This document shows, one piece after another, positions 16,691 through 25,725 of a DNA stretch of 64,000 nucleotides. The notes beneath the pieces were generated by a model. That model did not search any database and had not been told where the DNA came from. It was given only the letters and a program-made list of their open reading frames with translations. The position numbers and the translations under genes are program-made. The stretch covers positions 97,936 through 161,935 of the forward strand of contig DLGD01000001.1 in the NCBI GenBank assembly GCA_002482505.1, given 5' to 3'. Origin of the DNA: Christensenella sp. UBA7703 (GTDB lineage Bacteria > Bacillota > Clostridia > Christensenellales > CAG-138). How positions within the stretch are numbered: the stretch's first letter is position 1; every line of letters begins with the position of its first letter.

Positions 16691-18421
16691 ATGGCGGAGC
16701 GGACAGGAAAAGGCATTTCCCTCAAACACGGGTTGATTGCGCTCATCGGTGTATGCTGGGTGCTTCCGGTGCTTCTGATTCTTACGCTCTCCGGCTATTT
16801 CATTCGCAACAACCTGCAAAGCCGGATAGACGACACGATTGAAACCAGCGTCACCAACGCGATGAACATGACGAAGGCTTCGATCGATTCCGCTCTGGCT
16901 GCCTCCCGCGCGGCGAGCTATGACAATGTCATCCAGCGCGCATGGTCGCAATATTTGGAGGATTCGGATGGCGTTGCGCTCTACGGCAGCGTGACGGAAT
17001 ATCTCTCCCAGCAGTATTCCTATGATGAGAACTTTCGCGGTGTGATGCTCTATTTCGTCAAGAATCCCTCTACGATCTATTACGCAAGCAACCGTTCCAA
17101 TATGGGCAAAACGGACCCGATTCGCAACTATCGCACCTATGCATATGATATGGCGCGGGAGATTTCAAAAGAAACCAGTACGCGGGTGCGCTTCTTTGAG
17201 GCAAACGGCGTTCTGTATATGCTCCGCAATATCGTGGACAGTGCGTTTTCGCCGTATGCTGTGATCGTGATGGAGTGTGATGAGGAGGCGCTGTTTGCGC
17301 CGCTGGACAACATCGTCTGGCTTACAGACGCAAGTGTGGACCTCAACGGCATTTTGCGCGTGATCGCGGGCGAAGGGGTTGCTTCAAAACCGGTGGAAGG
17401 AACCGAAACAAAAGCGGAGACGCTGTATCCCATCGAGCGGACGCTGCGGACATCTGACTATACCCTCTCGCTCTATGCACGTTCGGACGGGGCGCAGATC
17501 ACGAGCGAACTGCCCAGCTCCATGCGCTTTCTGGTGCTGGTGATGCTGCTGGCCCTGCCGCTGCTGGCGTTTGTCATCTGGGCGTTTTACCGCTATGTCA
17601 CTGAACCGCTGGCTCGCTTGATTGATGCCGCGCGGCATGTCAAGCGCGGCGAGCGCGGCTATGCGATTTCGCCTTTGCCGGATAGCCGGGAGTTTCGCTC
17701 GCTTGCCGAGCACTTCAACAGCATGTCTGCCGAACTCAAGACTCAATTTGAACAGAGCTATGAGGAGCAGCTTGCCTTGCAGGACGCGCGGGTCAAGGCA
17801 CTCCAAAGCCAGATCAGCCCGCATTTTCTGAATAACACACTGGAGATCATCAACTGGGAAGCGCGCATGGCGAACAACGAGAAAGCCTGCCGAATGATCG
17901 AGGCACTCTCCACTATGCTGGATGCGGCGATGGCGCGCGGCGGAAGCTCCGTCGTGACCATCTCCGAAGAGCTGCGCTATGTGGACGCATACCTCTATAT
18001 CCTCTCGGAGCGCTATGGAGAGCGACTGCGCGTGGACAAGCAGATTGACGAGTCGCTGCTCGACCAGATGGTGCCGCGGCTGATCCTCCAGCCGATTGTG
18101 GAAAACGCGATGGAGCACGGGATTGAAAAACGCGCAAACGGTGCCATTACTCTGCGCATCTTCGCCAAAAAGCACCTCTATCTCGAGGTGGAAAACGATG
18201 GAAGCATGACGCAGCAGGATCGTGAAAACATTACGCGCCTCTTAAGCTGGGATGGTACCAGCGAGGAGGAGGAGAACAAACTCGGACGGATTGGAATCCG
18301 CAACGTCAATCGCCGACTCAAGATTCTCTATGGCGGCGAATTCGGTTTGACCATCGAAGAGATCGCGCCGGGGTGCATTCTTGCGCGGATTACGCTGCCG
18401 CTGACCAAGCCCACTGCATGA
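16691..18421 (+). CDS. YesM-type sensor histidine kinase
   Basis: 576 aa. One membrane helix near 15-37, a large extracellular region (about 38-270), a second helix (about 278-300), HAMP, then a His_kinase domain with His378 in QISPHFLNNTLE and a HATPase domain with QPIVENAMEHGIEK. This is the LytS/YesM class that pairs with AraC-type response regulators. The partner is the YesN-like gene at 21969, with the transporter genes between them. AGGAGG lies 12 bases before the ATG, a little far. It probably senses extracellular oligosaccharide, perhaps through the binding protein. Confidence 0.92.
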   Translation: MAERTGKGISLKHGLIALIGVCWVLPVLLILTLSGYFIRNNLQSRIDDTIETSVTNAMNMTKASIDSALAASRAASYDNVIQRAWSQYLEDSDGVALYGSVTEYLSQQYSYDENFRGVMLYFVKNPSTIYYASNRSNMGKTDPIRNYRTYAYDMAREISKETSTRVRFFEANGVLYMLRNIVDSAFSPYAVIVMECDEEALFAPLDNIVWLTDASVDLNGILRVIAGEGVASKPVEGTETKAETLYPIERTLRTSDYTLSLYARSDGAQITSELPSSMRFLVLVMLLALPLLAFVIWAFYRYVTEPLARLIDAARHVKRGERGYAISPLPDSREFRSLAEHFNSMSAELKTQFEQSYEEQLALQDARVKALQSQISPHFLNNTLEIINWEARMANNEKACRMIEALSTMLDAAMARGGSSVVTISEELRYVDAYLYILSERYGERLRVDKQIDESLLDQMVPRLILQPIVENAMEHGIEKRANGAITLRIFAKKHLYLEVENDGSMTQQDRENITRLLSWDGTSEEEENKLGRIGIRNVNRRLKILYGGEFGLTIEEIAPGCILARITLPLTKPTA

Positions 18422-18616
18422 CGATATTGTATCGTTCAAATGGAGAATATGTATGAAACCTTTGTCTCTCGTTGTCAACGCGCAACAATAGAACAACCAC
18501 GTGCAAAATACGACAAGAGTGTGTCTTATTCGCCCGATTCACCACGTCCTATAATGAAACCATCGAAGGCAAATCGTTTTTGCATTTCAAACAAATCGAT
18601 ACGGAGGAAAGAGACC
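18422..18616 (+). promoter_or_regulatory. Likely promoter region of the transporter operon
   Basis: 195 bp without a gene. CCTATAAT near 18550 is a good -10; no strong -35 is seen, which would suit activation by the YesN-type regulator. No palindromic sugar operator is present. Confidence 0.35.
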
Positions 18617-19948
18617 ATGAAGAAAACCATAGCGCTCATTCTGGTTCTGGCAATGTGCCTGACCGCGTTTGCGGCTTGCCAGCCGACCGCTCCCGCCACG
18701 ACGGAAGAACCCGCCGCCACCGAAGCTGCAGCAGCAGCGACCGAGGCGCCCGCGGCAGCGGAACCTGTTAGCCTGACGGTCGTCACCTCTTACGGCGGCG
18801 ACGATGGCAACCGTGCCAACTATGAAGCGGCCCTCGCCGGCTATGAAGCCGCGACCGGCAACAAAGTGCTCGATGCTTCCGCCACGTCCAACGAAGAATG
18901 GAAAGCCAAAGTCATGACCGACTTTGAAACCGGCACCGAACCCGATGTACTCTTCTACTTCAACGGCAACGACTCCGACGCAATCGTCTCTGCAGGCAAG
19001 GTCGTCTCTCTGGACGATATCCGCGCCGCGTATCCCGAATTTGCAACCAACATGAAGGACGACATGCTCGTTCCCTCCGCCGTGGACGGCAAAGTCTACA
19101 GCGTTCCGGTCAATGGCTACTGGGAAAGCATGTATGTTAACACCAAGGTTCTTGAAGCAGCAGGCGTAACCCTGCCCGGCGCAGACTACACCTGGGATCA
19201 GTTCCTGCTCGACTGCCAGAAGATCAAAGACGCAGGCTTTACGCCGGTCGCCGTCTCCCTGCAGGAAGTGCCGCATTACTGGTTTGAGTTCACCGTTTAT
19301 AACAACGGCAACACCGCAAACCATCTGAACGTGCCCGCGACGGCGGATGACGAAACCGGCATGAAGTGGGCAAAAGGCCTCGAAGACATCAAGGCGCTTT
19401 ACGATGCAGGCTATCTGCCCGCGAACACCCTGACCGCGACGGATGCAGAGACTGTTCAGCTTGTGGCCGACGGCCAGGCCGCGTTCCTGATCGACGGCAG
19501 CTGGAAAATCGGTTTCTTCCAGACCAACTGTGCTGATCACCTCGGAGATTTCGCGCTGACCTATGTGCCCGCTAAAGGCGAACGCCAGGCGACTGACCTC
19601 ATCGGCGGTATCTCCATGGGTTACTACATCACCAAGAAGGCTTGGGACGATCCCGCCAAGCGTGACGCAGCCGTCAAGTTTGTGGAGTTCATGACCAGCG
19701 ACGAGCAGGTTTCGATCTTCTCCGTCACGGCCGTGACCGCGCTGAAGAACGGCGTTACCCCGGCGGACAACCTCGACAGCCTCCAGAAGTCTGCAATTGC
19801 GATGTGCGCGGGTGCAACCAGCGTCGTCGGTGCGGTGCAGGATAAGCTCACGAGCGAACAGCGCGGCGATCTCTTTGCCAACGTGAAGAACATCGTTACC
19901 GCGAAGATCACCGCTGCGGATGCCATCACCTCCGCACTTGCCAAATAA
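18617..19948 (+). CDS. CUT1 ABC transporter oligosaccharide-binding lipoprotein
   Basis: 443 aa. The signal peptide ends at the lipobox FAAC (Cys21), then a Thr/Glu/Ala/Pro linker, then a family 1 solute-binding domain with VVTSYGGDDGNRANY, PDVLFYFNGND, and WDQFLLDCQKIKDAG. GGAGG is well placed for the ATG at 18617, although an open frame runs further upstream. Two permease genes follow. The position beside the GH94 enzyme suggests cello-oligosaccharides as ligand. No ATPase subunit is encoded nearby, so a shared MsmK-type ATPase is expected elsewhere. Confidence 0.93.
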   Translation: MKKTIALILVLAMCLTAFAACQPTAPATTEEPAATEAAAAATEAPAAAEPVSLTVVTSYGGDDGNRANYEAALAGYEAATGNKVLDASATSNEEWKAKVMTDFETGTEPDVLFYFNGNDSDAIVSAGKVVSLDDIRAAYPEFATNMKDDMLVPSAVDGKVYSVPVNGYWESMYVNTKVLEAAGVTLPGADYTWDQFLLDCQKIKDAGFTPVAVSLQEVPHYWFEFTVYNNGNTANHLNVPATADDETGMKWAKGLEDIKALYDAGYLPANTLTATDAETVQLVADGQAAFLIDGSWKIGFFQTNCADHLGDFALTYVPAKGERQATDLIGGISMGYYITKKAWDDPAKRDAAVKFVEFMTSDEQVSIFSVTAVTALKNGVTPADNLDSLQKSAIAMCAGATSVVGAVQDKLTSEQRGDLFANVKNIVTAKITAADAITSALAK

Positions 19949-19977
19949 GGCAAACGGAAGAACCATCTGAACCGAAC

Positions 19978-20007
19978 AGGGGTCGACCGAGTGATCGGCC
20001 GACCCCT
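19978..20007 (+). terminator. Hairpin between binding protein and permeases
   Basis: AGGGGTCG-CCGA pairs with TCGG-CGACCCCT around GTGA. Such partial terminators let binding protein be made in excess over permeases. A T-rich tract is weak. Confidence 0.65.
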
Positions 20008-20120
20008 GACCTTCTCAAAGAAACGCATTGAACTACACCAAGCATATTCGACAAAAAAAAGGATCACGACGCACGATTTGGCATTTTCGAAGGCCGGAAC
20101 GGGCAGACGGAGGCACAGAA

Positions 20121-21011
20121 ATGAATTCCATGATCTACAAGAAGAAAGCGCCGCTGCTGTTTTTTCTCCTGCCAGCGTTTTTGTTTTTGATCGTGTATCT
20201 GTATTATCCATTCATTCAAAACGTCATCAACAGTTTTCTTGCCATCAGCGGGCTAGGCACCAAGGCAGCCGGGGTAAACGACCCCTGGTTTACCAACTAT
20301 GTAGAGCTCTGGAACGACCCGAACATGCGCATTGCGGTGAAAAACACACTGCTGCTGGTCTGCAGCACGCTGGTGTTTCAGGTGGGTACCGCGCTTGTGC
20401 TCGCGCTGATCGTAGACCGCATCCGCGTCGGGCAGAAGTTCTTTCGCACGCTGTATTTTTTCCCGATTGTCATCAGCGCAACGGCGCTGGGCTTGCTCTT
20501 TAACCTCATTTTCCTCTACAACGGCGGCATGCTCAATCAACTGCTGCAAAACCTCGGCATCACCACCGCAAACATCGACTGGAAGGGCGAGAAGTATTAC
20601 TTCTTTACGATGCTGCTTCCGGTGCTTTGGCAATATGTCGGCTTCTATTTCGTCATTCTTGTCACAGGACTCAACAACATCTCCACCGATGTGTACGAGG
20701 CGGCGGAACTCGACGGCGCAACCGGCTGGAAACGCGTGCGCTTTATCACGCTGCCGCTGCTTCGAAATGTGATCTGCACCTGTCTTGTCCTCGCGGTGAC
20801 GGGCGCATTGAAGGTGTTTGACCTGCCGTGGGTGATGATGGGCGCGGGCATCCCGCTCGATCAATCCTGGCTTACCGGCACCTACATGTATAACCAGACG
20901 TTTACGCGCGGGAACGTGGACTATGGCTCCGCCATCGCGGTGGTGATCGTGGTGCTGGGCGTGCTGCTGGCGCAGGTTGCCAGCCGCGTGTTCAAAGAGA
21001 AAGAATATTGA
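20121..21011 (+). CDS. Sugar ABC transporter permease (MalF-like)
   Basis: 296 aa, six predicted membrane helices. The N-terminus (KKAPLLFFLLPAFLFLIVYL) is the usual first helix, and the EAA loop reads YEAAELDGATGWKRVRFITLPLL, which docks on the ATPase. GGAGG lies seven bases before the ATG at 20121. It pairs with the next gene to form the heterodimeric channel of a CUT1 importer. Confidence 0.93.
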   Translation: MNSMIYKKKAPLLFFLLPAFLFLIVYLYYPFIQNVINSFLAISGLGTKAAGVNDPWFTNYVELWNDPNMRIAVKNTLLLVCSTLVFQVGTALVLALIVDRIRVGQKFFRTLYFFPIVISATALGLLFNLIFLYNGGMLNQLLQNLGITTANIDWKGEKYYFFTMLLPVLWQYVGFYFVILVTGLNNISTDVYEAAELDGATGWKRVRFITLPLLRNVICTCLVLAVTGALKVFDLPWVMMGAGIPLDQSWLTGTYMYNQTFTRGNVDYGSAIAVVIVVLGVLLAQVASRVFKEKEY

Positions 21012-21025
21012 GAGGAGGGGAGATT

Positions 21026-21910
21026 ATGCGCATGAAACAGAAACAATCGGCTCAATCACGCCTCCCGCTCTCGCAGGTCGTTTCGTATGTGATACTCATC
21101 TTCTGGGCGATCACGACGGCATACCCGTTTCTTTGGGTCATTTTAAACTCATTCCGCGTGCGCGGGGAAATTCGATCAGATTCGTTTTCAATTCCGTGGC
21201 CATGGACGCAGAGCTTTACATTGGATAACTACACCACGGCGGCACAGCGAAGCGACTTTGCCGCGGGATATACCAACAGTATTCTCATCTCCGTCGTGGT
21301 GACGGTGGTGGTCGTGCTGCTGGCCGGCTTGTTTGCTTACGGCATGGTACGCTACCGCTTCCGTGGGCAGAAAATCTTAAACGGCATGATCATCGCGGCG
21401 ATGATGTTCCCGGTGTTTTCCACAATTATCCCCGTGTTTCGCATGGAGGTGCTCTGGGGGATTGCAAGCACGCAAAACCGCTGGCTTTCGCTGCTTTCAA
21501 CGGTACTGCCACAGATTGCGGGCAATCTCGCTTTTGCGATCGTCGTGCTGATGGGTTTTATCCGCAGTGTGCCGATCGATCTGGAAGAGGCGGCCTATCT
21601 TGACGGATGCAATGTGTTTCAGATCTATTTCAAGATCATCATCCCCGTCGCCAAGCCTTCGTTTGCAACGGTCGCGATCTTCTCCTTCCTCTGGTCGTAT
21701 AACGACCTGTTTACACAGACGTTCTTCCTGCGCTATCCGAAGGAGAAGACGATCACGCTGCTCATCAACGAGATCAGTTCTCAGGCGGGCGTGAACTACG
21801 GGCTCATGGCTGCCTCCGTCGTGCTGGTCGTGGTTCCGGTGCTGATTGTCTACGTGCTGCTGCAAAAGAATATTATCAAGGGTTTGACCGTCGGCGCGGT
21901 CAAAGGCTGA
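21026..21910 (+). CDS. Sugar ABC transporter permease (MalG-like)
   Basis: 294 aa, six membrane helices. The EAA loop is LEEAAYLDGCNVFQIYFKI, followed by the conserved VAKPSFATVAIFSFLWSYND. Start at 21026 is set by GGAGGGG five bases upstream, and the gap to the first permease is 14 bp. Together they form the membrane channel for the 18617 binding protein. Confidence 0.93.
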   Translation: MRMKQKQSAQSRLPLSQVVSYVILIFWAITTAYPFLWVILNSFRVRGEIRSDSFSIPWPWTQSFTLDNYTTAAQRSDFAAGYTNSILISVVVTVVVVLLAGLFAYGMVRYRFRGQKILNGMIIAAMMFPVFSTIIPVFRMEVLWGIASTQNRWLSLLSTVLPQIAGNLAFAIVVLMGFIRSVPIDLEEAAYLDGCNVFQIYFKIIIPVAKPSFATVAIFSFLWSYNDLFTQTFFLRYPKEKTITLLINEISSQAGVNYGLMAASVVLVVVPVLIVYVLLQKNIIKGLTVGAVKG

Positions 21911-21968
21911 TGCTGCGTATCAGGCGCAAAACCGGATTGTGGTATAATGATCGGGAAGGAGTATCCCG

Positions 21969-22709
21969 ATGATTCGAGTTGTATTGATCGATGATGAAGC
22001 CATCATTCTCGAGGGCCTGAAAAAGGTTGTCGACTGGTCCGGCTTTGGCTGCGAGGTGGTAGCCACCGCTCAAAACGCTACCGGTGGGGCGGAGATGATC
22101 CGCCGTCATCAGCCGCAGATCGTGTTTACCGACATCAAGATGCCGGATCAGGACGGGCTGACCATGTTAGCCGGGCTCAAGAGCGAGTTTCCTGCGATGG
22201 AAGTCACGGTACTCACGGGCTATCGCGATTTTTCTTATGCGCAGGATGCGATTCGTCTTGGCGTGACGCGGCTGCTGCTCAAACCCTCCAAGATGGACGA
22301 AATCAACGAGGCGATGCGCACCATGACCGCAAACCTCCGCGCGGCGGGCGCCGTTTCGGAAGAGGCGGAGGAGGAAGACCGTCCCGCGGGCAGTTTCCTC
22401 GTGCGCGAGGCTGTGCAGTTTATGGAGCAGCGCTTTGCGGATAAACTCACCTTGCAGGATGTGGCCGATCACTGCTATGTCTCCCAATGGCACCTGAGCA
22501 AGCTCCTCAACCGCCATATGGAGAAGAGCTTTTACGATCTGCTCAATGAGATTCGCATCAAGCGCGCGCAGCAGCTGCTCGCCGATCCGAAGCTCAAGAT
22601 CGGCGATATCGGAGAACGCGTTGGCTATTGCGATCCCGGGCATTTTGCGCGGACGTTTAAAAAGATCGCGGGCATGAGCGCGTATGAATACCGCAACCAA
22701 AAAGGCTGA
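21969..22709 (+). CDS. YesN-type response regulator with AraC output domain
   Basis: 246 aa. The receiver domain has IDDE and phospho-acceptor Asp55 (VFTDIKMPD), with the usual Lys in LLKPSK. A C-terminal AraC domain (about 145-246) carries two helix-turn-helix units ending in GYCDPGHFARTFKKIAGMSAYEYR. AAGGAG precedes the ATG. It should be phosphorylated by the YesM-type kinase at 16691 and activate the sugar operon. It is the last gene before a terminator. Confidence 0.93.
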   Translation: MIRVVLIDDEAIILEGLKKVVDWSGFGCEVVATAQNATGGAEMIRRHQPQIVFTDIKMPDQDGLTMLAGLKSEFPAMEVTVLTGYRDFSYAQDAIRLGVTRLLLKPSKMDEINEAMRTMTANLRAAGAVSEEAEEEDRPAGSFLVREAVQFMEQRFADKLTLQDVADHCYVSQWHLSKLLNRHMEKSFYDLLNEIRIKRAQQLLADPKLKIGDIGERVGYCDPGHFARTFKKIAGMSAYEYRNQKG

Positions 22710-22790
22710 CTTTTTGATCAGTTTTCTTGAAAACAAGAGAGCATGATCCATAAGGCTAACTTGCTCCTAGAGAATTGAATTTGAGAATAT

Positions 22791-22822
22791 GAGAATGATC
22801 GGAAGAGGATCATTCTCGTTTT
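22791..22822 (+). terminator. Terminator after the YesN-type gene
   Basis: GAGAATGATC pairs perfectly with GATCATTCTC around a seven-base loop (22791-22817), followed by GTTTT. It lies only 20 bp before the phosphoglucomutase start, so it may act as an attenuator for that gene. Confidence 0.75.
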
Positions 22823-22841
22823 ACGAAAGGGCTTACGACCT

Positions 22842-24251
22842 ATGATTTGTTTCGGAACCGGCGGTTGGCGCGCAGAGATCGGCAAAGACTTTTATATGGC
22901 GAACATCCAGCGTGTGGCGCAGGGGCTTGCCGCAACGCTGAAAGCCGACGGCAAGGCGGAGAAACCTGTTGTGATCGGGTTTGACCGCCGCTTTCTCTCC
23001 GCAGAGGCGGCAACCTGGATGGCAGAAGTGCTCACGGCAAACGGGATCCCCGTTTGGTTTATGCAGCGCAGCGTGCCGACCCCGCTCGTGATGTACCTCG
23101 TCAAGCAGCACGGGCTTTCTCGCGGCGTTGAGATCACCGCTTCGCATAACCCGAGCAATTACAACGGTATCAAGATCATCGTCGAGGAAGGGCGGGATGC
23201 GCCTTCCGACGTGACCGAGCGGCTGGAGCGCGAGATCAATGCGCTTGTGGATGTGCACTCGATCAGCATGCAAGAAGCCGAGGGAAAGGGGCTTGTCACC
23301 TACCTCAAGCATCCATTCAACGAGTTTATCGATTCGATTCTCAGCGTGATCGACACCGCCGCGATCCGTGAACGCGGGCCGAGAATCCTCTTCGACTCTA
23401 TGCACGGCTCGTCCACCTATCCGCTGACCGTGATCTTCAACACCGCGCGCTGCACGGTGGATCAAATCCACGGGGACAAGGACGCCTATTTTGGCGGTAT
23501 GATGCCCGCGCCAACCGAGGACACGATGGGCGAACTGAGAAACCGTGTAGTAGCCGGCAACTATGACCTCGGAATCGCGGTGGATGGCGACGGGGACCGC
23601 CTCGGCATCATCGACGGCAAGGGCAAATACATCAGCGCAAACGAGATACTGGTGCTGCTGTATACCTACCTGCATGAATACAAGGGTTGGAAAGGCCCTG
23701 TGGTACGCAACATGTCTACCACGCATCTTTTGGATCGCGTAGCGGAATCGTTCGGCGAAACCTGCTATGAAGTGCCGGTCGGCTTCAAGCACATCTCCTC
23801 CAAGATCGACGAGGTTGACGCGGTGCTTGGCGGAGAGTCCTCCGGCGGGTTGACCGTGCGCGGGCATATTCACGGCAAGGATTCGGTCTATTCCTCTGCG
23901 CTGTTTGTGGAGATGATCTGCAAAACCGGCAAGCATCCCAGCGAGATGATGGAGGAGATTTCACAACAGTATGGCACCTACATCATGAAAGAAAGCAATA
24001 TGCCTTTTTCCGCGCCGCAGCGGGAGGCGCTGGAACATACGATCTTTGTTGACTGTGCGTTGCCGAAGTTTGCTGTTGAACCGGTTCGCGTGAGCTATCT
24101 CGACGGATGCAAGGTGTATTTTGCGGATGATTCATTCGTCGTGTGCCGTTTCTCCGGCACGGAGCCGCTGCTTCGCATCTTTGCCGAGGGGCACACGCAA
24201 GAGCAGGCGCTCTCCTATATCGCCGCGTGGAAAACGCTGCTTGGGCTGTAA
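22842..24251 (+). CDS. Phosphoglucomutase/phosphomannomutase family enzyme
   Basis: 469 aa. The alpha-D-phosphohexomutase order is intact: GTGGWR at the N-terminus, the phosphoserine loop ITASHNPSNYNG, the metal loop DGDGDRLG, the sugar loop GGESSGG, and the phosphate loop CRFSGTEPLLRI. It converts glucose-1-phosphate to glucose-6-phosphate, which is exactly the step needed after the GH94 phosphorylase. The ribosome-binding site (GAAAGGG) is weak. Mannose-1-phosphate could also be a substrate. Confidence 0.92.
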   Translation: MICFGTGGWRAEIGKDFYMANIQRVAQGLAATLKADGKAEKPVVIGFDRRFLSAEAATWMAEVLTANGIPVWFMQRSVPTPLVMYLVKQHGLSRGVEITASHNPSNYNGIKIIVEEGRDAPSDVTERLEREINALVDVHSISMQEAEGKGLVTYLKHPFNEFIDSILSVIDTAAIRERGPRILFDSMHGSSTYPLTVIFNTARCTVDQIHGDKDAYFGGMMPAPTEDTMGELRNRVVAGNYDLGIAVDGDGDRLGIIDGKGKYISANEILVLLYTYLHEYKGWKGPVVRNMSTTHLLDRVAESFGETCYEVPVGFKHISSKIDEVDAVLGGESSGGLTVRGHIHGKDSVYSSALFVEMICKTGKHPSEMMEEISQQYGTYIMKESNMPFSAPQREALEHTIFVDCALPKFAVEPVRVSYLDGCKVYFADDSFVVCRFSGTEPLLRIFAEGHTQEQALSYIAAWKTLLGL

Positions 24252-24273
24252 AAAAACCGATCGAATCACGATT

Positions 24274-24303
24274 TCCCGCGGCAAACCCCGCGGGACTTTT
24301 TTT
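24274..24303 (+). terminator. Intrinsic terminator of the mutase gene
   Basis: TCCCGCGG pairs with CCGCGGGA (24274-24295), followed by CTTTTTTTT. Confidence 0.85.
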
Positions 24304-24400
24304 TCTCACACAAGTGTGTGTATAATATACGGATACAACATGTTTGATCTTGATTTGATAATTCCATAGAGTTGCATGGTTCCCTGAAAGGAGGATTTTG

Positions 24401-25090
24401 ATGTTTCATCTCTCCATCGATTGGATGCAGTCGCTTTCTATGCTGGCGCGTGTGGCGCTTGCCGCCGTGCTTGCGGGTGTCATCGGCTATGAACGCGAGC
24501 ATGTCCAGCGAAACGCGGGCATGCGCACGCATATCCTCGTCGCCATCGGCGCGGCGCTGGTGATGTGCAGCGGAGAGTTTCTGATGTCGCAATTTCCCAA
24601 TTCGGATATCGACCCCGCCCGCATTGGCGCGCAGGTGGTCAGCGGCATCGGCTTCCTTTGCGCGGGCACCATTATCAAGGAAGGCATCTCCGTGCGCGGG
24701 CTCACCACGGCGAGCAGCCTCTGGTGCGTGTCCTGCGTCGGGCTCGCCGCCGGCTGCGGAAACTATGTGCTCGCGATTGCGACCACGGGACTCATCCTCG
24801 TTGTCCTGCGCGTGCTGCGCACCATGGCGCATAGCCGCAGGAAGAAGGCAAACCGCCTCGTGCTCCAGATTGTGCTCTCGATGGAAGGGCAGAGCATCGT
24901 GCAGCTGCAGGAGGACTTGGAGCGGATGGGTTGTGTGATCGATGAATTCAGCTTCGCAATCGACACCAAGAACCTCAAACGGCATGTCTACGCGCACCTG
25001 ACCTTGCCGGATCGGGACAATCTGGCTCCCTTGATGGAAGGACTCTCCAGAATTGAAGGTGTCGCTTCGGTCGAGTCGGTATATGAGTAA
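24401..25090 (+). CDS. MgtC/SapB family membrane protein
   Basis: 229 aa. Four or five N-terminal helices with GVIGYEREHVQRNAGMRTH, VVSGIGFLCAGTII and GLTTASSLW define the MgtC/SapB core; a C-terminal soluble ACT-like part (about 150-229) follows. AAAGGAGG precedes the ATG. TATAAT at 24321 is a likely -10. Family members affect Mg2+ homeostasis and membrane potential; the exact role here is unknown. The 74-nt leader is too short for a magnesium riboswitch. Confidence 0.9.
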   Translation: MFHLSIDWMQSLSMLARVALAAVLAGVIGYEREHVQRNAGMRTHILVAIGAALVMCSGEFLMSQFPNSDIDPARIGAQVVSGIGFLCAGTIIKEGISVRGLTTASSLWCVSCVGLAAGCGNYVLAIATTGLILVVLRVLRTMAHSRRKKANRLVLQIVLSMEGQSIVQLQEDLERMGCVIDEFSFAIDTKNLKRHVYAHLTLPDRDNLAPLMEGLSRIEGVASVESVYE

Positions 25091-25155
25091 ATGCGGGGTG
25101 CTCCGCAGGCCAAAGGGGTAAACCCCTTTGTAATCCCCTTTACATTAGAAAATAA

Positions 25156-25187
25156 AACTCCCTCAAGCGTTTTCGCAAGAGGGAGTT
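25156..25187 (-). terminator. Terminator of the thioredoxin gene
   Basis: AACTCCCTC pairs with GAGGGAGTT, with an inner GCG/CGC stem; on the minus strand TTTATTTT follows. Confidence 0.8.
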
Positions 25188-25205
25188 GTACGTTTTGGGA
25201 AGCGA

Positions 25206-25517
25206 TCAGCCTTCCAGCATTTGGAGGATGAACGACTTGTTGCGCGCGCCGACGGCTTTGTCCGCCACGTCGCCGTTTTCAAACACGATCAGTGTGGGGA
25301 TGCTCATCACGCCATACTGGGCAGCCAACTGCGGCTGCTCGTCGATGTTGATCTTTGCAACCTTGATTGCGCTGTTTTCCTCCGCGATTTCGTCCACAAT
25401 CGGGGAAACCATCCGGCAGGGCCCGCACCACGGCGCCCAGAAATCGACCAAAACCTTTTTGTCGCTGTCCAGAACTTCTTCTTTGAAATTTGCGTTGGTG
25501 ATATTGACAACAGCCAT
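25206..25517 (-). CDS. trxA: Thioredoxin
   Basis: 103 aa, the normal size. The redox-active WCGPC lies in VDFWAPWCGPCRM, and the cis-Pro loop is SIPTLIVFENG. I start at the ATG at 25517 (MAVVNITNANF), eight bases after AAGGAG; a GTG nine bases upstream is too near that site. It is a cytoplasmic disulfide reductase recycled by thioredoxin reductase, which is not in the window. It is a single-gene unit with its own terminator. Confidence 0.96.
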   Translation of the reverse strand: MAVVNITNANFKEEVLDSDKKVLVDFWAPWCGPCRMVSPIVDEIAEENSAIKVAKINIDEQPQLAAQYGVMSIPTLIVFENGDVADKAVGARNKSFILQMLEG

Positions 25518-25725
25518 ATTGACCACTCCTTCATCCTATTGCATTCTATTGCGTTGAATGATACGTTCTCTCGTATCCCTGATCTTAGTATAACGGATGC
25601 GATTGAATATTGGAAAGCGGTAATTCGCATTTGACGCAAAAAAGCAACAATTCACAGAGTACGGCGCGTTGCGTTTTGCGTTCTCTTGCGGTAAAGTGAA
25701 GCAAACAAGCCGGAATGAGGAGGGG

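Noticed and set aside
24321..24400. Magnesium riboswitch before the MgtC gene
   Set aside because: Only about 74 nt lie between the -10 box and the start, and no M-box features are visible.
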